This document shows, in pieces, positions 22,854-33,800 of a DNA stretch of 46,519 nt. Each line of letters opens with the position of its first letter. The stretch's first letter is position 1. Source of the stretch: Porticoccaceae bacterium (lineage in GTDB: Bacteria; Pseudomonadota; Gammaproteobacteria; Pseudomonadales; Porticoccaceae); NCBI GenBank assembly GCA_018654575.1, contig JABILI010000023.1, forward strand, positions 1 to 46,519. Direction: 5' to 3'. The notes beneath the pieces were generated by a model that worked only from the letters and a program-made list of their open reading frames with translations, had not been told where the DNA came from and ran no database searches. Both the position numbers and the translations under genes were made by a program.

Positions 22854-25691
22854 TTAAGCGTCGAAGGTCAACGCTTTATCGATAAATTGTTTCTGCTCTT
22901 CAAGGTGAACAGACATATATCCGCTCGCAGGAGCGGCTGAGCCGATTCGGCCCGCATAGTTGAGATTTAGCTTAGGGTCCAATCTTTGTAATGCATTACG
23001 CATATGGTGCTGGCTACTATACCAAGCGCCCTGATTCATAGGCTCTTCCTGGCACCAAACTGCACTTTCTAAGCCAGTATAAGGTGCTAAAACGGCATCT
23101 AACTCCTGATCGGGGAACGGGTACAACTGCTCAAGACGAACGAGCGCAATATCAGTAATACCCCTTTCTTCATGCTCTTCAAACAGATGGTAATAGACCT
23201 TCCCTGAACAGAGGATGACGCGCTTGACCTCAGCAGGCTTAACCGTAGTGCCTGCAATTACATTGAAAAATTCGCCGTGGGCAAGCTCTTCAAGCGATGA
23301 GGTTGCTAACTTATGGCGCAGTATCCACTTAGGGCTCATGATAATCAAAGGACGGCGCATTGGACGAATAGCTTGCCTGCGCAGCAAATGGAATATCTGT
23401 GCTGGAGTTGTTGGATTGCAAATTTGCATATTATGCTCAGCACTAAGCTGTAAGAATCGCTCAAGCCGCGCCGAAGAGTGTTCAGGGCCCTGGCCCTCGA
23501 ACCCATGAGGTAACATCATAGTTAGGCCGCATAACCTACCCCACTTGTGCTCGCCACTGGCTATAAATTGATCAATCACAACCTGAGCGCCGTTGGCAAA
23601 GTCACCAAATTGAGCTTCCCATATAATCAATCCGGCTGGTGCAGTTGTCGCATAGCCATACTCAAACGCCAACACGGCCTCTTCTGAAAGCACCGAGTCA
23701 TAAATATCAAAACGTGGCTGATCTTCCGACAAATGTGCCAGCGGAAGATAGGCATCGCCATCCTTTTGATTAAACACCACCGCATGACGATGAGAGAATG
23801 TGCCACGACGTATATCTTGACCTGTAAATCGAATAGGGTAGCCTTCATGAAGGAGAGTGCCGTACGCCAGAAGCTCGGCCATACCCCAGTTTAGAGGTAA
23901 CGCCCCTCCTACCATCTTGCGCCGATCGTCATAAATCTTGGCTACCTGCCGCTGAACCTGAATCCCATCAGGAATTGAAGTTATTTTAGTGCCGATATCT
24001 TGTAGCTCATTAAGCGCAATAGCTGTCGTTGCAGGCGCTCGCCAATCATGATCTAAATAAGGTAACCAATTCACAAACAAACTAGTGTCTGGCTCTCGCA
24101 CCAAGTTATGTACCACGAACTCACCCTTATCAAGGCTTGCCCTATAGACATTAGCCATTTCATTGGCTTGATCTTGTTCAAGGACACCCTCAGTCACAAG
24201 TTTTTGTGCATAGAGCGTCCTAGTAGTGGAATGCTTGCGAATAATTTCATACATCAAAGGCTGAGTAGATGATGGCTCATCAGTCTCGTTGTGTCCGCGA
24301 CGACGATAACAGACCAAGTCGATAACCACGTCTTTACCAAACTCATATCGATAATCTGTAGCCAACATAGCGGCAAACATCACCGCATCAGGATTGTCAC
24401 TATTAACGTGCAAAATAGGCGCGCCAACCATCTTCGCAATATCAGTGCAGTATTCTGTTGATCGCGCATCATCCTGGCGGCTGGTGGTAAAGCCAACCTG
24501 ATTGTTGATTACTACATGGATGGTACCACCGGTTTTATAGGCTCGGGTCTGGGATAGCTGAAAAGTCTCCATCACCACGCCCTGCCCTGCAAACGCCGCA
24601 TCACCATGCATTAAAATAGGCACAACTTTTTGACCCGTGGGGTCATTGCGCCGATCTTGACGGGCTCGACCAGAACCAACAACAACAGGGCCAGAAATTT
24701 CTAAGTGCGACGGGTTAAAACCCAGCGCCATGTGGACTTCGCCACCAGGGGTCATCACGTTTGAGGAAAAACCTTGGTGATACTTTACGTCACCCGAGGT
24801 GTTAACCAAGCGTTTTCCTTCAAATTCTTCGAACATTTCAGCGGGATTTTTACCCAGAATGTTAACGAGGACGTTAAGCCTGCCCCGATGGGCCATCGCC
24901 ATTACAATTTCTTTAGCGCCATACTCTCCAGAACGCCTAACCAAACAATCAAGCAGAGGAATTAAACTCTCTCCACCCTCCAGTCCAAAACGTTTAGTGC
25001 CTGGATACTTAGAATCGAGGTGCTTCTCTAACCCTTCTGCTGCCGTCAGCCTATTAAGAACATCAATACGCGCACCGTCGCCATAGGTTGGCTTGGAACG
25101 AACACTCTCAAAACGTTGCGCCAACCACTGCTTCTCGGCAAAAGAAGTGATGTGCATGAATTCAGGACCCAAGTCACCACAATAGGTCTCTTCAAGAGCA
25201 CCAACTATCTCGCGCAAGGTCGCTTCTTGTTTACCTATATAAAGGGGGCTGGTTTGGAATGTCGTGTCAAGATCCGCTTCAGTTAAGCCATGGAAATGCA
25301 ACGCAAGATCAGCCACAGTCGCGCGAATCATAATCCCTAAGGGGTCTAACTTAGCTTTTTGATGTCCACGGAAACGATAAGAGCTGATTAACTGAACAAC
25401 CTTAACCTGCTTGCGCTCATGCTCTAGGTGAATTCCACCAGAACCAGGTGCAATTGTTGGTCGCGCTTGACGCCGACCAAGCAACTCAAAGTGTTGAATA
25501 ATTGTGTCGTGCGATATATCAGGCGCTATTGACCCATTAGTCCGGGGAAGGGAGTCAAAAAAACCACTCCACTCCTCTGAAACTCCATTTGGGTCGTGCA
25601 GGTAGATCTCGTAAAGCCCTTCGATATAGGCGGCATTTCCACCGGAATAGTGGGAGGAGCTAAGAAATTGCTCCATTGGGCCCTGGGGCAT
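22854..25691 (-). CDS. sucA: 2-oxoglutarate dehydrogenase E1 component
   Basis: This 945-residue thiamine-diphosphate enzyme decarboxylates 2-oxoglutarate and passes the succinyl group to SucB. N-terminal SSSHYSGGNAAYIEGLYEIY is the E2-binding helix region. AMAHRGRLNVLVNILGK, the ThDP site with GDAAFAGQGVV and the C-terminal WCQEEPMNQGAW are standard. The length is close to E. coli SucA (933). The ATG at 25691 is preferred over the one at 25676 because AAGGAT lies nine bases before it. It is separated from sdhB by 109 bp. Confidence 0.97.
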   Translation of the reverse strand: MPQGPMEQFLSSSHYSGGNAAYIEGLYEIYLHDPNGVSEEWSGFFDSLPRTNGSIAPDISHDTIIQHFELLGRRQARPTIAPGSGGIHLEHERKQVKVVQLISSYRFRGHQKAKLDPLGIMIRATVADLALHFHGLTEADLDTTFQTSPLYIGKQEATLREIVGALEETYCGDLGPEFMHITSFAEKQWLAQRFESVRSKPTYGDGARIDVLNRLTAAEGLEKHLDSKYPGTKRFGLEGGESLIPLLDCLVRRSGEYGAKEIVMAMAHRGRLNVLVNILGKNPAEMFEEFEGKRLVNTSGDVKYHQGFSSNVMTPGGEVHMALGFNPSHLEISGPVVVGSGRARQDRRNDPTGQKVVPILMHGDAAFAGQGVVMETFQLSQTRAYKTGGTIHVVINNQVGFTTSRQDDARSTEYCTDIAKMVGAPILHVNSDNPDAVMFAAMLATDYRYEFGKDVVIDLVCYRRRGHNETDEPSSTQPLMYEIIRKHSTTRTLYAQKLVTEGVLEQDQANEMANVYRASLDKGEFVVHNLVREPDTSLFVNWLPYLDHDWRAPATTAIALNELQDIGTKITSIPDGIQVQRQVAKIYDDRRKMVGGALPLNWGMAELLAYGTLLHEGYPIRFTGQDIRRGTFSHRHAVVFNQKDGDAYLPLAHLSEDQPRFDIYDSVLSEEAVLAFEYGYATTAPAGLIIWEAQFGDFANGAQVVIDQFIASGEHKWGRLCGLTMMLPHGFEGQGPEHSSARLERFLQLSAEHNMQICNPTTPAQIFHLLRRQAIRPMRRPLIIMSPKWILRHKLATSSLEELAHGEFFNVIAGTTVKPAEVKRVILCSGKVYYHLFEEHEERGITDIALVRLEQLYPFPDQELDAVLAPYTGLESAVWCQEEPMNQGAWYSSQHHMRNALQRLDPKLNLNYAGRIGSAAPASGYMSVHLEEQKQFIDKALTFDA

Positions 25692-25800
25692 TAATGATAT
25701 ATCCTTATGGCTACCGATTTTGCCGCCATTCTAATAGTCTAAGCCCTCCACTGCCAGTAAAATCTGGGCAAACATACACTTTTATAGATACCTAAGTCGA

Positions 25801-26505
25801 TTATGTCGCGCTGCGGATCAGCATATTGCGAATATGACCAATCGCCTTAGTAGGATTTAACCCTTTTGGACAAACTTGCACGCAATTCATGATGCCATGG
25901 CACCGAAAAACACTGAATGGATCACCTAAACTAGCTAACCGCTCTTCAGTTGCGGTGTCTCGACTATCGGCGAGAAACCGATAGGCTTGCAATAAACCCG
26001 AAGGACCAATGAATTTTTCTGGATTCCACCAAAAAGAGGGACAAGCCGTTGAGCAACAAGCGCACAGAATACACTCATACAGACCATCTAATTTAGCCCT
26101 CTCCTCTGGGCTTTGTAACCGCTCAATCGCTGGTGCAGGCGAATTATTGATCATATAAGGCTGTATTTTTTCATACTGAGCGTAAAACTGACTCATATCG
26201 ATCACTAAATCACGGATCACTGGCAAGCCTGGAAGAGGACGTATAACTAACTTATTCCCTTTAACCGCTTCAGACAACGGGGTGATGCAAGCCAAGCCAT
26301 TCTTACCCGAAATATTGACACCATCAGAACCACACACACCTTCTCGACATGAGCGGCGAAATACCAATGACGGGTCCTGAATCTTAAGTTTCTCAAGAAC
26401 GTCCAAAACCATGATGTCTTTGCCCTCAGTGTCGAACTGAAAATCCTGCATGTACGGCTCGTCATCGACTTCAGGGTTGTAGCGATAAATACTCACATTT
26501 AACAT
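25801..26505 (-). CDS. sdhB: Succinate dehydrogenase iron-sulfur subunit
   Basis: This 234-residue protein carries electrons from SdhA to ubiquinone at the inner membrane. The [2Fe-2S] cysteines are in SCREGVCGSDG and NGLAC, the [4Fe-4S] set in CILCACCSTACPSFWW and the [3Fe-4S] set in CHGIMNCVQVCPKGLNP. The length matches the gammaproteobacterial form. It lies 25 bp after sdhA in the operon. Confidence 0.98.
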   Translation of the reverse strand: MLNVSIYRYNPEVDDEPYMQDFQFDTEGKDIMVLDVLEKLKIQDPSLVFRRSCREGVCGSDGVNISGKNGLACITPLSEAVKGNKLVIRPLPGLPVIRDLVIDMSQFYAQYEKIQPYMINNSPAPAIERLQSPEERAKLDGLYECILCACCSTACPSFWWNPEKFIGPSGLLQAYRFLADSRDTATEERLASLGDPFSVFRCHGIMNCVQVCPKGLNPTKAIGHIRNMLIRSAT

Positions 26506-26530
26506 AAATCTAGACTCTCACATCGCAATA

Positions 26531-28303
26531 TTAATAGGTACGAATTTTAGGTTCAAAGGGTTCACGCGTTTTCAGGGTAAAGTTGACTGGCCGCTTACCA
26601 ATCTCCTTACTTCCCGGGAAGTAAATAGAATGACACAGCCAGTTCTCGTCATCACGTTCCTGAAAGTCTTCTCGAGCATGAGCGCCCCTACTTTCGGTAC
26701 GGCCTTCTGCAGAGATGGCTGTTGCATAAGCTGTTTCAAACAAATTCTGCAGCTCGAGCGCCTCAAGCCTGGCTGTATTGAACGAGCTACTCTTGTCGCC
26801 AAGATAAACATTTTCAACCCGCAGACGAAGATCATCAAGCTTTTCAATACCCTTCTTCATGTAATCGCCGCGCCGAAATACACCGAAATAGTTCTGCATA
26901 ATGGTCTGTAACTCAGCGCGTAAAACAGCGGCGTTTTCGCCATCAGAAGACTCATTAATTCTGTTCAAGCCGACCATAGCTCGCTGAATATCTTCCTCAG
27001 TTGCCTCTTTAAGGGTGATACCCTCACTCAGTTGCTTCTCAATAAAAATACCTGAAGCGCGACCGAATACCACTAAATCTAGGAGTGAATTACCGCCTAG
27101 ACGATTGGCGCCATGCACCGACACACAGGCTGCTTCACCACAGGCATAGAAACCATCAATCACCTGATCATTGCCCTCTCGATCGATCGTTAGGGCCTGA
27201 CCATCAACGTTGGTCGGTATTCCACCCATCATGTAGTGGCACGTAGGTACAACAGGAATAGGCTCTTTAATCGGATCGGCATGGGCAAATGTTCGAGACA
27301 GCTCAAGAATACCCGGCAGTTTTGCATTGAGCATCTCTTCACCAAGATGATCTAACTTAAGGTACACGTGATCCCCATCAGGCCCACAACCTCGACCTTC
27401 AAGAATTTCTAGCACTATTGATCGGGCTACAACGTCTCGACCTGCGAGATCTTTGGCATTTGGCGCATAGCGCTCCATAAAACGCTCGCCATCTTTGTTA
27501 ATGAGGTAGCCGCCTTCTCCGCGGCAACCCTCTGTGACCAGTGTTCCAGCACCATGAATACCGGTGGGATGGAACTGCCACATCTCAATATCTTGGACAG
27601 GGAAACCCGCGCGCAATGCCATACCAACACCATCGCCCGTACAAATGTGCGCATTTGTGGTTGATGCATAAATACGACCAGCGCCACCCGTGGCGAACAC
27701 TGTAGCCTTTGACTCCACGTAAACAGACTCTCCGGTTTCAATATCGATAGCGACAACACCAACCACTGCACCGTCAGTATTTTTGACGATATCAACGGCA
27801 AACCACTCATTCAGAAAGACGGTTTTGTTCTTTAAATTTCCTTGGTACAGGGTGTGCAGCAACGCGTGACCGGTCCGGTCCGCAGCCGCGCATGTTCGCG
27901 CTGCCTGACCACCAGCACCGTAATCTTTTGATTGACCACCGAAGGGACGCTGGTAAATTCGCCCCTCCTCAGTTCGTGAAAATGGCAAACCCATGTGCTC
28001 AAGCTCAAAAATTGCCTCAGGGCCCGTCTGACACATATATTCTATGGCCTCTTGATCACCAATGTAATCAGACCCCTTAATCGTGTCATACATGTGCCAC
28101 TGCCACTGGTCATTGGGGTCATCGCTGGCTATGGCACATGTGATACCGCCTTGCGCAGACACTGTGTGAGACCGCGTGGGAAAAACCTTGGTAATAACTG
28201 CTGTTTTGTAACCTGATTGCGCTAACTGGAGAGCTGCACGCATGCCAGACCCGCCGCCGCCAACAATGACAGCGTCAAAACTCATTTTTCTTAAACTACC
28301 CAT
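26531..28303 (-). CDS. sdhA: Succinate dehydrogenase flavoprotein subunit
   Basis: This 590-residue protein oxidises succinate to fumarate with covalent FAD. The FAD motif [14 protein letters not shown] and the FAD-linked His in [12 protein letters not shown] are visible, with substrate-binding [22 protein letters not shown] and the late [14 protein letters not shown]. The ATG at 28303 is preceded by GGGGA at 10 bases; an ATG at 28285 would give a chain starting MSFDAV, which aligns better with some relatives, so the first six residues are uncertain. It is four bases downstream of sdhD. Confidence 0.98.
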   Translation of the reverse strand: MGSLRKMSFDAVIVGGGGSGMRAALQLAQSGYKTAVITKVFPTRSHTVSAQGGITCAIASDDPNDQWQWHMYDTIKGSDYIGDQEAIEYMCQTGPEAIFELEHMGLPFSRTEEGRIYQRPFGGQSKDYGAGGQAARTCAAADRTGHALLHTLYQGNLKNKTVFLNEWFAVDIVKNTDGAVVGVVAIDIETGESVYVESKATVFATGGAGRIYASTTNAHICTGDGVGMALRAGFPVQDIEMWQFHPTGIHGAGTLVTEGCRGEGGYLINKDGERFMERYAPNAKDLAGRDVVARSIVLEILEGRGCGPDGDHVYLKLDHLGEEMLNAKLPGILELSRTFAHADPIKEPIPVVPTCHYMMGGIPTNVDGQALTIDREGNDQVIDGFYACGEAACVSVHGANRLGGNSLLDLVVFGRASGIFIEKQLSEGITLKEATEEDIQRAMVGLNRINESSDGENAAVLRAELQTIMQNYFGVFRRGDYMKKGIEKLDDLRLRVENVYLGDKSSSFNTARLEALELQNLFETAYATAISAEGRTESRGAHAREDFQERDDENWLCHSIYFPGSKEIGKRPVNFTLKTREPFEPKIRTY

Positions 28304-28307
28304 TCAA

Positions 28308-28676
28308 TTAAAGTCCCCAGAGAATTTTGATTGTCCACGCCAGGTAAAACAGGATTATGAATCCCAGCCCTACCTGCAAACCTTTACGGAGCCCATTCGC
28401 TTTTGGCCCCATCAATCTGACGGTAATGTAGTCAGTTAAAACACTCCACATTCCAATCCATGCATGGAAGGCAACCGCCATTATGGTGAAAAGAGTGAAT
28501 ATGCGCATCGACAGTAGGCTATTGAGATCTGACCATTGACCGTAGGTTAATGCTGGATTGGCTATCAAATAGCCAACGATGAAAAAGAGATAAGCCATCA
28601 TAACAACTGCGGTTACGCGCTGAATGATCCAATCACTGGGCCCTGTGCGGGCAAATCGCGCCAAGAGTGCCATCAT
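28308..28676 (-). CDS. sdhD: Succinate dehydrogenase membrane anchor subunit D
   Basis: This protein of about 122 residues has three membrane helices and with SdhC holds heme b and the quinone site. The segment AVAFHAWIGMWSVLTDYI includes the conserved His and Asp-Tyr seen in SdhD. I start it at 28676, where ATGA overlaps the sdhC stop and GGTGATC stands just upstream; a start at 28688 would add four residues. It begins with a conserved RxxxGPSDWIIQRVTAV stretch. Confidence 0.93.
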   Translation of the reverse strand: MMALLARFARTGPSDWIIQRVTAVVMMAYLFFIVGYLIANPALTYGQWSDLNSLLSMRIFTLFTIMAVAFHAWIGMWSVLTDYITVRLMGPKANGLRKGLQVGLGFIILFYLAWTIKILWGL

Positions 28677-29056
28677 AAGATCACCCATCCCGTTAATGCT
28701 GCAATTAACACAACCGCCACCACTACCGCGATCCAGGCGCTTATTCGGCCACTATTAAAACTCTCTTCACCAAACCCAAAATCCATAAACAGATGCCGGA
28801 TGCCAGCAACCGTATGATAGATGAGAGCGACGAGGCTGCTCCAGATCAAGAACTGAGCAAGTGGGTATGACAATATGTTTGATGTGGCTTCAAAACTTTG
28901 CTCTGACGCTAGACTCTGATCGAGGAGCCACAGAAAAATCGCAAGCGCGAAAAGAGTGGTCACCCCAGAAACCCTGTGCAGGATCGAAACGTAGGCGGTA
29001 ATTGGAAGTTTAATTGTTCCAAAATCCAGGTTAACGGGTCTTTTTTTATCCACCAC
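28673..29056 (-). CDS. sdhC: Succinate dehydrogenase cytochrome b556 subunit C
   Basis: This three-helix membrane protein has the signature RPVNLDFGTIKLPITAYVSI and SILHRVSG, with the heme-ligand His in YHTVAGIRHLFMD. The frame opens with GTG codons at 29065, 29056 and 29053. AAGG at 29065-29068 is a good ribosome site for 29056 or 29053, and relatives start close to KKRPVNLD, so the start at 29065 is unlikely. It is the promoter-proximal gene of the sdh-suc operon. Confidence 0.93.
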   Translation of the reverse strand: MVDKKRPVNLDFGTIKLPITAYVSILHRVSGVTTLFALAIFLWLLDQSLASEQSFEATSNILSYPLAQFLIWSSLVALIYHTVAGIRHLFMDFGFGEESFNSGRISAWIAVVVAVVLIAALTGWVIL

Positions 29057-29472
29057 AGGTAGCACCTTATCGTTGGTTGTCCTAACAATGAGACTTAAAT
29101 TGAGTGTAACCTAAACTTGGATACGCTTGAGGAGCACCTTTCGATCGGCATACCCCATTTGATGGCGCAGGAGTATAATTACTCAGCGAAGCGAATTCAA
29201 TTAGCTTTGCCCAAAAAACTAAACAAATAGTATTGCAGCCATAATAAGCCCGCCAAAGGAACATTAACAGGCCATTTGTCCTGTGAATAATGGTTATCTG
29301 GCCTATAAGCTAAATTAGCACCTATTTGCTGCCGACAATCACTGAATGGAAGGCTCTTGGCCCACTGAAACAGCCCTGTTAACATTAACATCTTATTGAC
29401 AATTTTCGCTGAACATCTATAGTTGCCAACCGAGTTTTTGACCAGCTCTAACCAGTTTTTTAAGGAAACAGC
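29057..29472. other. 416-bp divergent promoter region sdhC / gltA
   Basis: No gene is supported; leftward frames here (including one overlapping gltA) have no family match. It must contain the sdh-suc operon promoter and gltA control sites. A strong gltA promoter lies at 29396-29423. A short dyad GAGTATAATTACTC is at 29171-29184. Confidence 0.6.
29396..29423 (+). promoter_or_regulatory. Sigma70 promoter for gltA
   Basis: TTGACA (29396-29401) and TATAGT (29418-29423) are separated by 16 bp. The start would be near 29430, giving a leader of roughly 43 nt before the gltA ATG, with AAGGA as ribosome site. Confidence 0.75.
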
Positions 29473-30759
29473 ATGACTGACCGCAAAGCGACCCTGACAA
29501 TCGACGGCGAAGAGCCCATCGAACTGCCCGTACTGAAAGGTACCAGAGGGCAAGATGTCATCGATGTCGGATCGCTTGGAAGTCATGGTTTCTTTACCTA
29601 CGACCCAGGGTTTTCTGCAACGGCGGCCTGCCAGTCAGATATTACCTATATCGACGGCGAAAAAGGAATACTGCTTCACCGAGGTTATCCTATAGAGGTC
29701 TTAGCTGAAAAGTCAGACTACATTGAATCTTGTTATTTGCTTCTTGAAGGTGCGTTGCCGACCGCAGAACAAAAAGCCAAATTTGAGCACACCATCAAAT
29801 ATCACACGATGGTTAACCGCTCAATTGAACACTTTATTAGCGGATTTCGTTATGACGCACATCCAATGGCTATGCTGTGCGGTCTTGTTGGTGCAATGTC
29901 ATCCTTCTATCACGACTCACTCGACATCACCAACCAAGAACATAGAACAATTTCGGCGCATCGCTTAATAGCTAAAATGCCGACGATTGCAGCTATGTGT
30001 TACAAGCACTTTATTGGCCAACCCTTCGTATACCCTGACAACACGCTTTCTTATTCTGAGAACTTCCTGCATATGATGTTTGGGACGCCCTGTGAGAAGT
30101 ATGAATGCCATCCTGCTCTTGCTAAGGCAATGGATAGAATCTTTTTACTTCATGCCGACCATGAACAAAATGCATCTACATCCACCGTGCGACTGGCCGG
30201 GTCATCGGGCGCTAATCCTTTTGCCTGCATTGCTGCGGGTATCGCCGCGTTATGGGGGCCGGCCCATGGCGGCGCGAATGAAGCTGTACTCTCTATGCTT
30301 TATGAGATTGGTCACGAAGACAACATCGAAGAATATATCCTCAAAGCTAAAGACAAGAATGATCCTTTCCGCTTAATGGGCTTCGGCCACCGCGTTTACA
30401 AAAACCATGACCCGCGCGCCACGGTCATGCGCCAGACTTGCGACGAGGTGCTAGAGGTTTTAGGCGTCAAGAACGATCCACTATTTCGTTTAGCTAAAAA
30501 GTTAGAGGTAATCGCCCTCGAAGACGAGTATTTTATCTCCAAGAAGCTATACCCAAATGTAGACTTTTATTCAGGTATTATTTTAAAAGCTATGGGTATT
30601 CCAGAAGAAATGTTCACCGTGATTTTTGCCACTGGCCGCACCGTCGGGTGGATCTCACACTGGAACGAAATGATTACTCACCCTTACCGAATTGGCCGTC
30701 CACGTCAGCTTTACACGGGATCTGATGTCCGGGACTACACGCCAATTGACGAGCGATAG
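29473..30759 (+). CDS. gltA: Citrate synthase (type II, gram-negative)
   Basis: This 428-residue enzyme condenses oxaloacetate and acetyl-CoA. The size and N-terminal beta domain ([18 protein letters not shown]) are those of hexameric NADH-sensitive enzymes. Catalytic His in [10 protein letters not shown], His in [15 protein letters not shown] and Asp in PNVDFYSGI are present. It is transcribed away from the sdh-suc operon, as in pseudomonads, and followed by a strong terminator. Confidence 0.98.
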   Translation: MTDRKATLTIDGEEPIELPVLKGTRGQDVIDVGSLGSHGFFTYDPGFSATAACQSDITYIDGEKGILLHRGYPIEVLAEKSDYIESCYLLLEGALPTAEQKAKFEHTIKYHTMVNRSIEHFISGFRYDAHPMAMLCGLVGAMSSFYHDSLDITNQEHRTISAHRLIAKMPTIAAMCYKHFIGQPFVYPDNTLSYSENFLHMMFGTPCEKYECHPALAKAMDRIFLLHADHEQNASTSTVRLAGSSGANPFACIAAGIAALWGPAHGGANEAVLSMLYEIGHEDNIEEYILKAKDKNDPFRLMGFGHRVYKNHDPRATVMRQTCDEVLEVLGVKNDPLFRLAKKLEVIALEDEYFISKKLYPNVDFYSGIILKAMGIPEEMFTVIFATGRTVGWISHWNEMITHPYRIGRPRQLYTGSDVRDYTPIDER

Positions 30760-30788
30760 AACTCGCCAACGGTTACCCGGGTTAAAGA

Positions 30789-30822
30789 CACAAAAAAGGC
30801 AGCTTGAGCTGCCTTTTTTGTG
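30789..30822. terminator. Bidirectional terminator between gltA and the amidohydrolase gene
   Basis: A nearly unbroken hairpin: CACAAAAAAGGCAGC pairs with GCTGCCTTTTTTGTG around TTGA. Six A on the left and six T on the right let it serve both convergent genes. Confidence 0.92.
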
Positions 30823-30841
30823 CACGTCCTATTTTCATCAC

Positions 30842-33800
30842 TTAGTGCACCCAATGATGCCTTGCGGACTTCTCTGCTAACGCTTTGGCTGTTGCCGCCG
30901 GCATTGCATTGATCTCTAAGCGCTCAAAAAACAAAGGATCGATTTTAGATTTCCCACTTCCAACTTCTGACATATTAGTAACATCGTACAAACGACCGTT
31001 AATCATGGTGTGCGTGATCATTTCACTGCGGCGAATATTAGTAAGTACCTCGCCATCCATAATAACTATGTCGGCTAGCTTGCCCACTTCAATAGAGCCC
31101 AAATCATCTCCCATACCCAGGGCCACACTAGGGTCATGGGTGGCTGCACGCAGTGCTTCCCAAGGCGTGAATCCGCCCTGATTAAGCATCCACATCTCCC
31201 AATGAGCCGCCAATCCCTCTCGCTGGCCATGGGCACCAATCAACACGCGTACGCCCGCATCACGCAATTGCTTCGCGTAGGCGGCAACTTTTATATGGTT
31301 ATAGTGGTCATCAGGGGCTGTGGCTCGACGAATGGAGCGCGGTTCAACAATATAGCGAGGAACATAGCGTGTTAAACGAGGGTTTTCCCAGACATTAGTG
31401 CGGTCATACCAGTATTTTTCGCCCTCTAAGCCACCGTAGGCAACCACCAATGTTGGGTTGTATGCCATCTCAGTTTGGCCCCAGAACTGGGTGAGATCGC
31501 TGTACCCTGTAGCAATGTTTAGCGAATGCTCTAAGGTCGTATGGCCATCAGCAATCATGCTCATATTTTGATACAACTTACCGCCACCCTCTGGCACCAC
31601 CATTAACTCCAGATCACGCGCCGCATTAAGCACCTGCTGCCGTTGCTCTCGACGCGGCTGATTGTAACTTTTGACAGACACCGCCCCCATGTCTTTAAGG
31701 CGCTGTAAGTGGAAAAATGCGTCCTCATAGCTATCAATCTTGGCATGTGCGGTGGGCGAGTTAGCACCATAAATTATTGTTCCGGTGGAGAATATTCGTG
31801 GCCCTAAAATCTGCCCGCTACGCTGCATTTCAGACGCTGCAAATATCTCAGAACTGTCATTAGACGGATCGTGAATCGTCGTCACACCAAAGGCTAAACT
31901 AGAAAGATTCTTCCAATTCTGCTGCGGAATAATTTCCTCGTTCGCCTGAGAACCGTGGGCATGGCCATCAATCAAACCGGGCGTTAGTGTTTTGCCACTG
32001 ACATCAATTATCTGGGCGTCAGCCGGAATAGAAACCTCACCCACCTTACCCACTGCAACAATACGATTGTCTTGCACTACGACAACGCCATTACTGATCA
32101 CTTCTTGAGTATTATCAGCATCACGCATCGTAACCACTTGTCCGCCCACCAATGCGAGGGTCGAACTAGGCTTATCCGAGGGTTGGGGGAATCCTAAATT
32201 TAAGCCTTCAGATACCGGCTCCGGTAATTCATCAGGAGCACCCGCCAGAAAGCTAAACGCCTGATTCAGCTCACGACTGAACACGGTTGCACCGTGAGAC
32301 CAGCTAAGCCTATCGCTACCTGCAGACCAATTTAAATATTCACCGGCGCGCTTGGATACCTGCGCTACCGGCAAACCACTATCTTCAATATCCAGCTCTT
32401 GCTGCAAACCGGTACTTAGAAATGGCGCCACAAAGGCGTTATTTTGGTACGTATAAGCGATCCATTTACCATCTGGTGAAAGCTGGTATTCAGTAACCTT
32501 GTCACCCTTCAGCAGCGTGCGCTCATCCCTACCCTTTAAATCAACACTATAGAGCTCAAGCTCTGTGTACTTGCTGTCAGGAGCATAGTCGGTGAAGTAA
32601 AGCCGATCTTCATCAGCGGCAAAGTGCGCATTAAAGCCATCCTCTGTCACTTTCTCCATGGCCTTGGCTTTTCGGTCAGCAAGATAAATGCCGGGCTCCA
32701 ACGACCACTCAGGCGACAGCAGATAACCGCCCGTCAGCCGGCGAAAAACAATATTATTACCCTTAGGTGAGAACTTAGGTTCGACATAAATACCAGGCTC
32801 AGTCGTGACGGTTAAACCTTGGCCCCCATTGGCACTCACCACCTTAACTGAACCCAGATCTTTATCGTTCCAGGTTGTATAGGCTATCGATTTGCCATCA
32901 CGTGAAAAACTCGGATAAAACTCGTCATGATCATTCTGCCGAGTCAACCGTTTGACACGGCCGCTTTTTATATCGCGAAGATATAACTTGCCCAGCGCTT
33001 GATAAACCACCAAGTCTTTTGTCGGTGACATGCTGGCCCACCGAATCATCTTTATGTCAAAGGTATCAGGCGCTACATCTACCGCATAACGCGGTGGCTG
33101 CTGTACCTGTTTTTCGATTTTGATATGCATTGGGATAATTGAAACATTTAAGCTCTCGACATTTAGCCTGTGGAATTTACCGGCGGTCCAGTAGACAATA
33201 TGCCGGCCGTCCGGTGTCCAATCAAAATAAGCAAAATTACCCTCCGAACCAAAGGTTTCCTGATGGTCTCGCTCCATCTCTGTCGACAGCCTGCGGTCAG
33301 TCCCAGATTTGAGGTCTTTTAAATACAGAACGGTTTTTGTGTCCTCCCGTTTGAGATAAGCCATATGTTTACCATCTGGCGAAGGCGTTGGCACAATGGC
33401 GCCGCCCGCACCACCGATGTAACTGGACGATTCTCCCGTCTCAAGATCATGGCGCATAATGTTAAATAGTTCGGTGGTCGCATTTTTGCCATATTCCCAG
33501 ATTCGACCCGCGGTAACATCATCCGTGTAGTAGAGGTATTTGCCATCTGGCGAAAATGCAGGGTCAGTCATGTTTTTTTGAGTATGCTCCTCGTAAGCTC
33601 GCTCGGTAACCATTACCCCATCACCCCCAGATCGATGATACATCCAGATTTCACCCGCGGGGATAGACCTCGACGACATAAAGCCTTTGGTCACTGCAAT
33701 ATAGTCACCATCCGGGCTCCAACTAGGCGTATGAATAAGGGCTGTTTTCTCCGTACTAATTTGGCGTGAATTACTACCATTGGCATCCATTATCCATAAA

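Noticed and set aside
29197-29586. Leftward 129-codon frame overlapping the start of gltA
   Set aside because: It would run over the gltA promoter and coding start. Its sequence shows no domain and it has no ribosome site.
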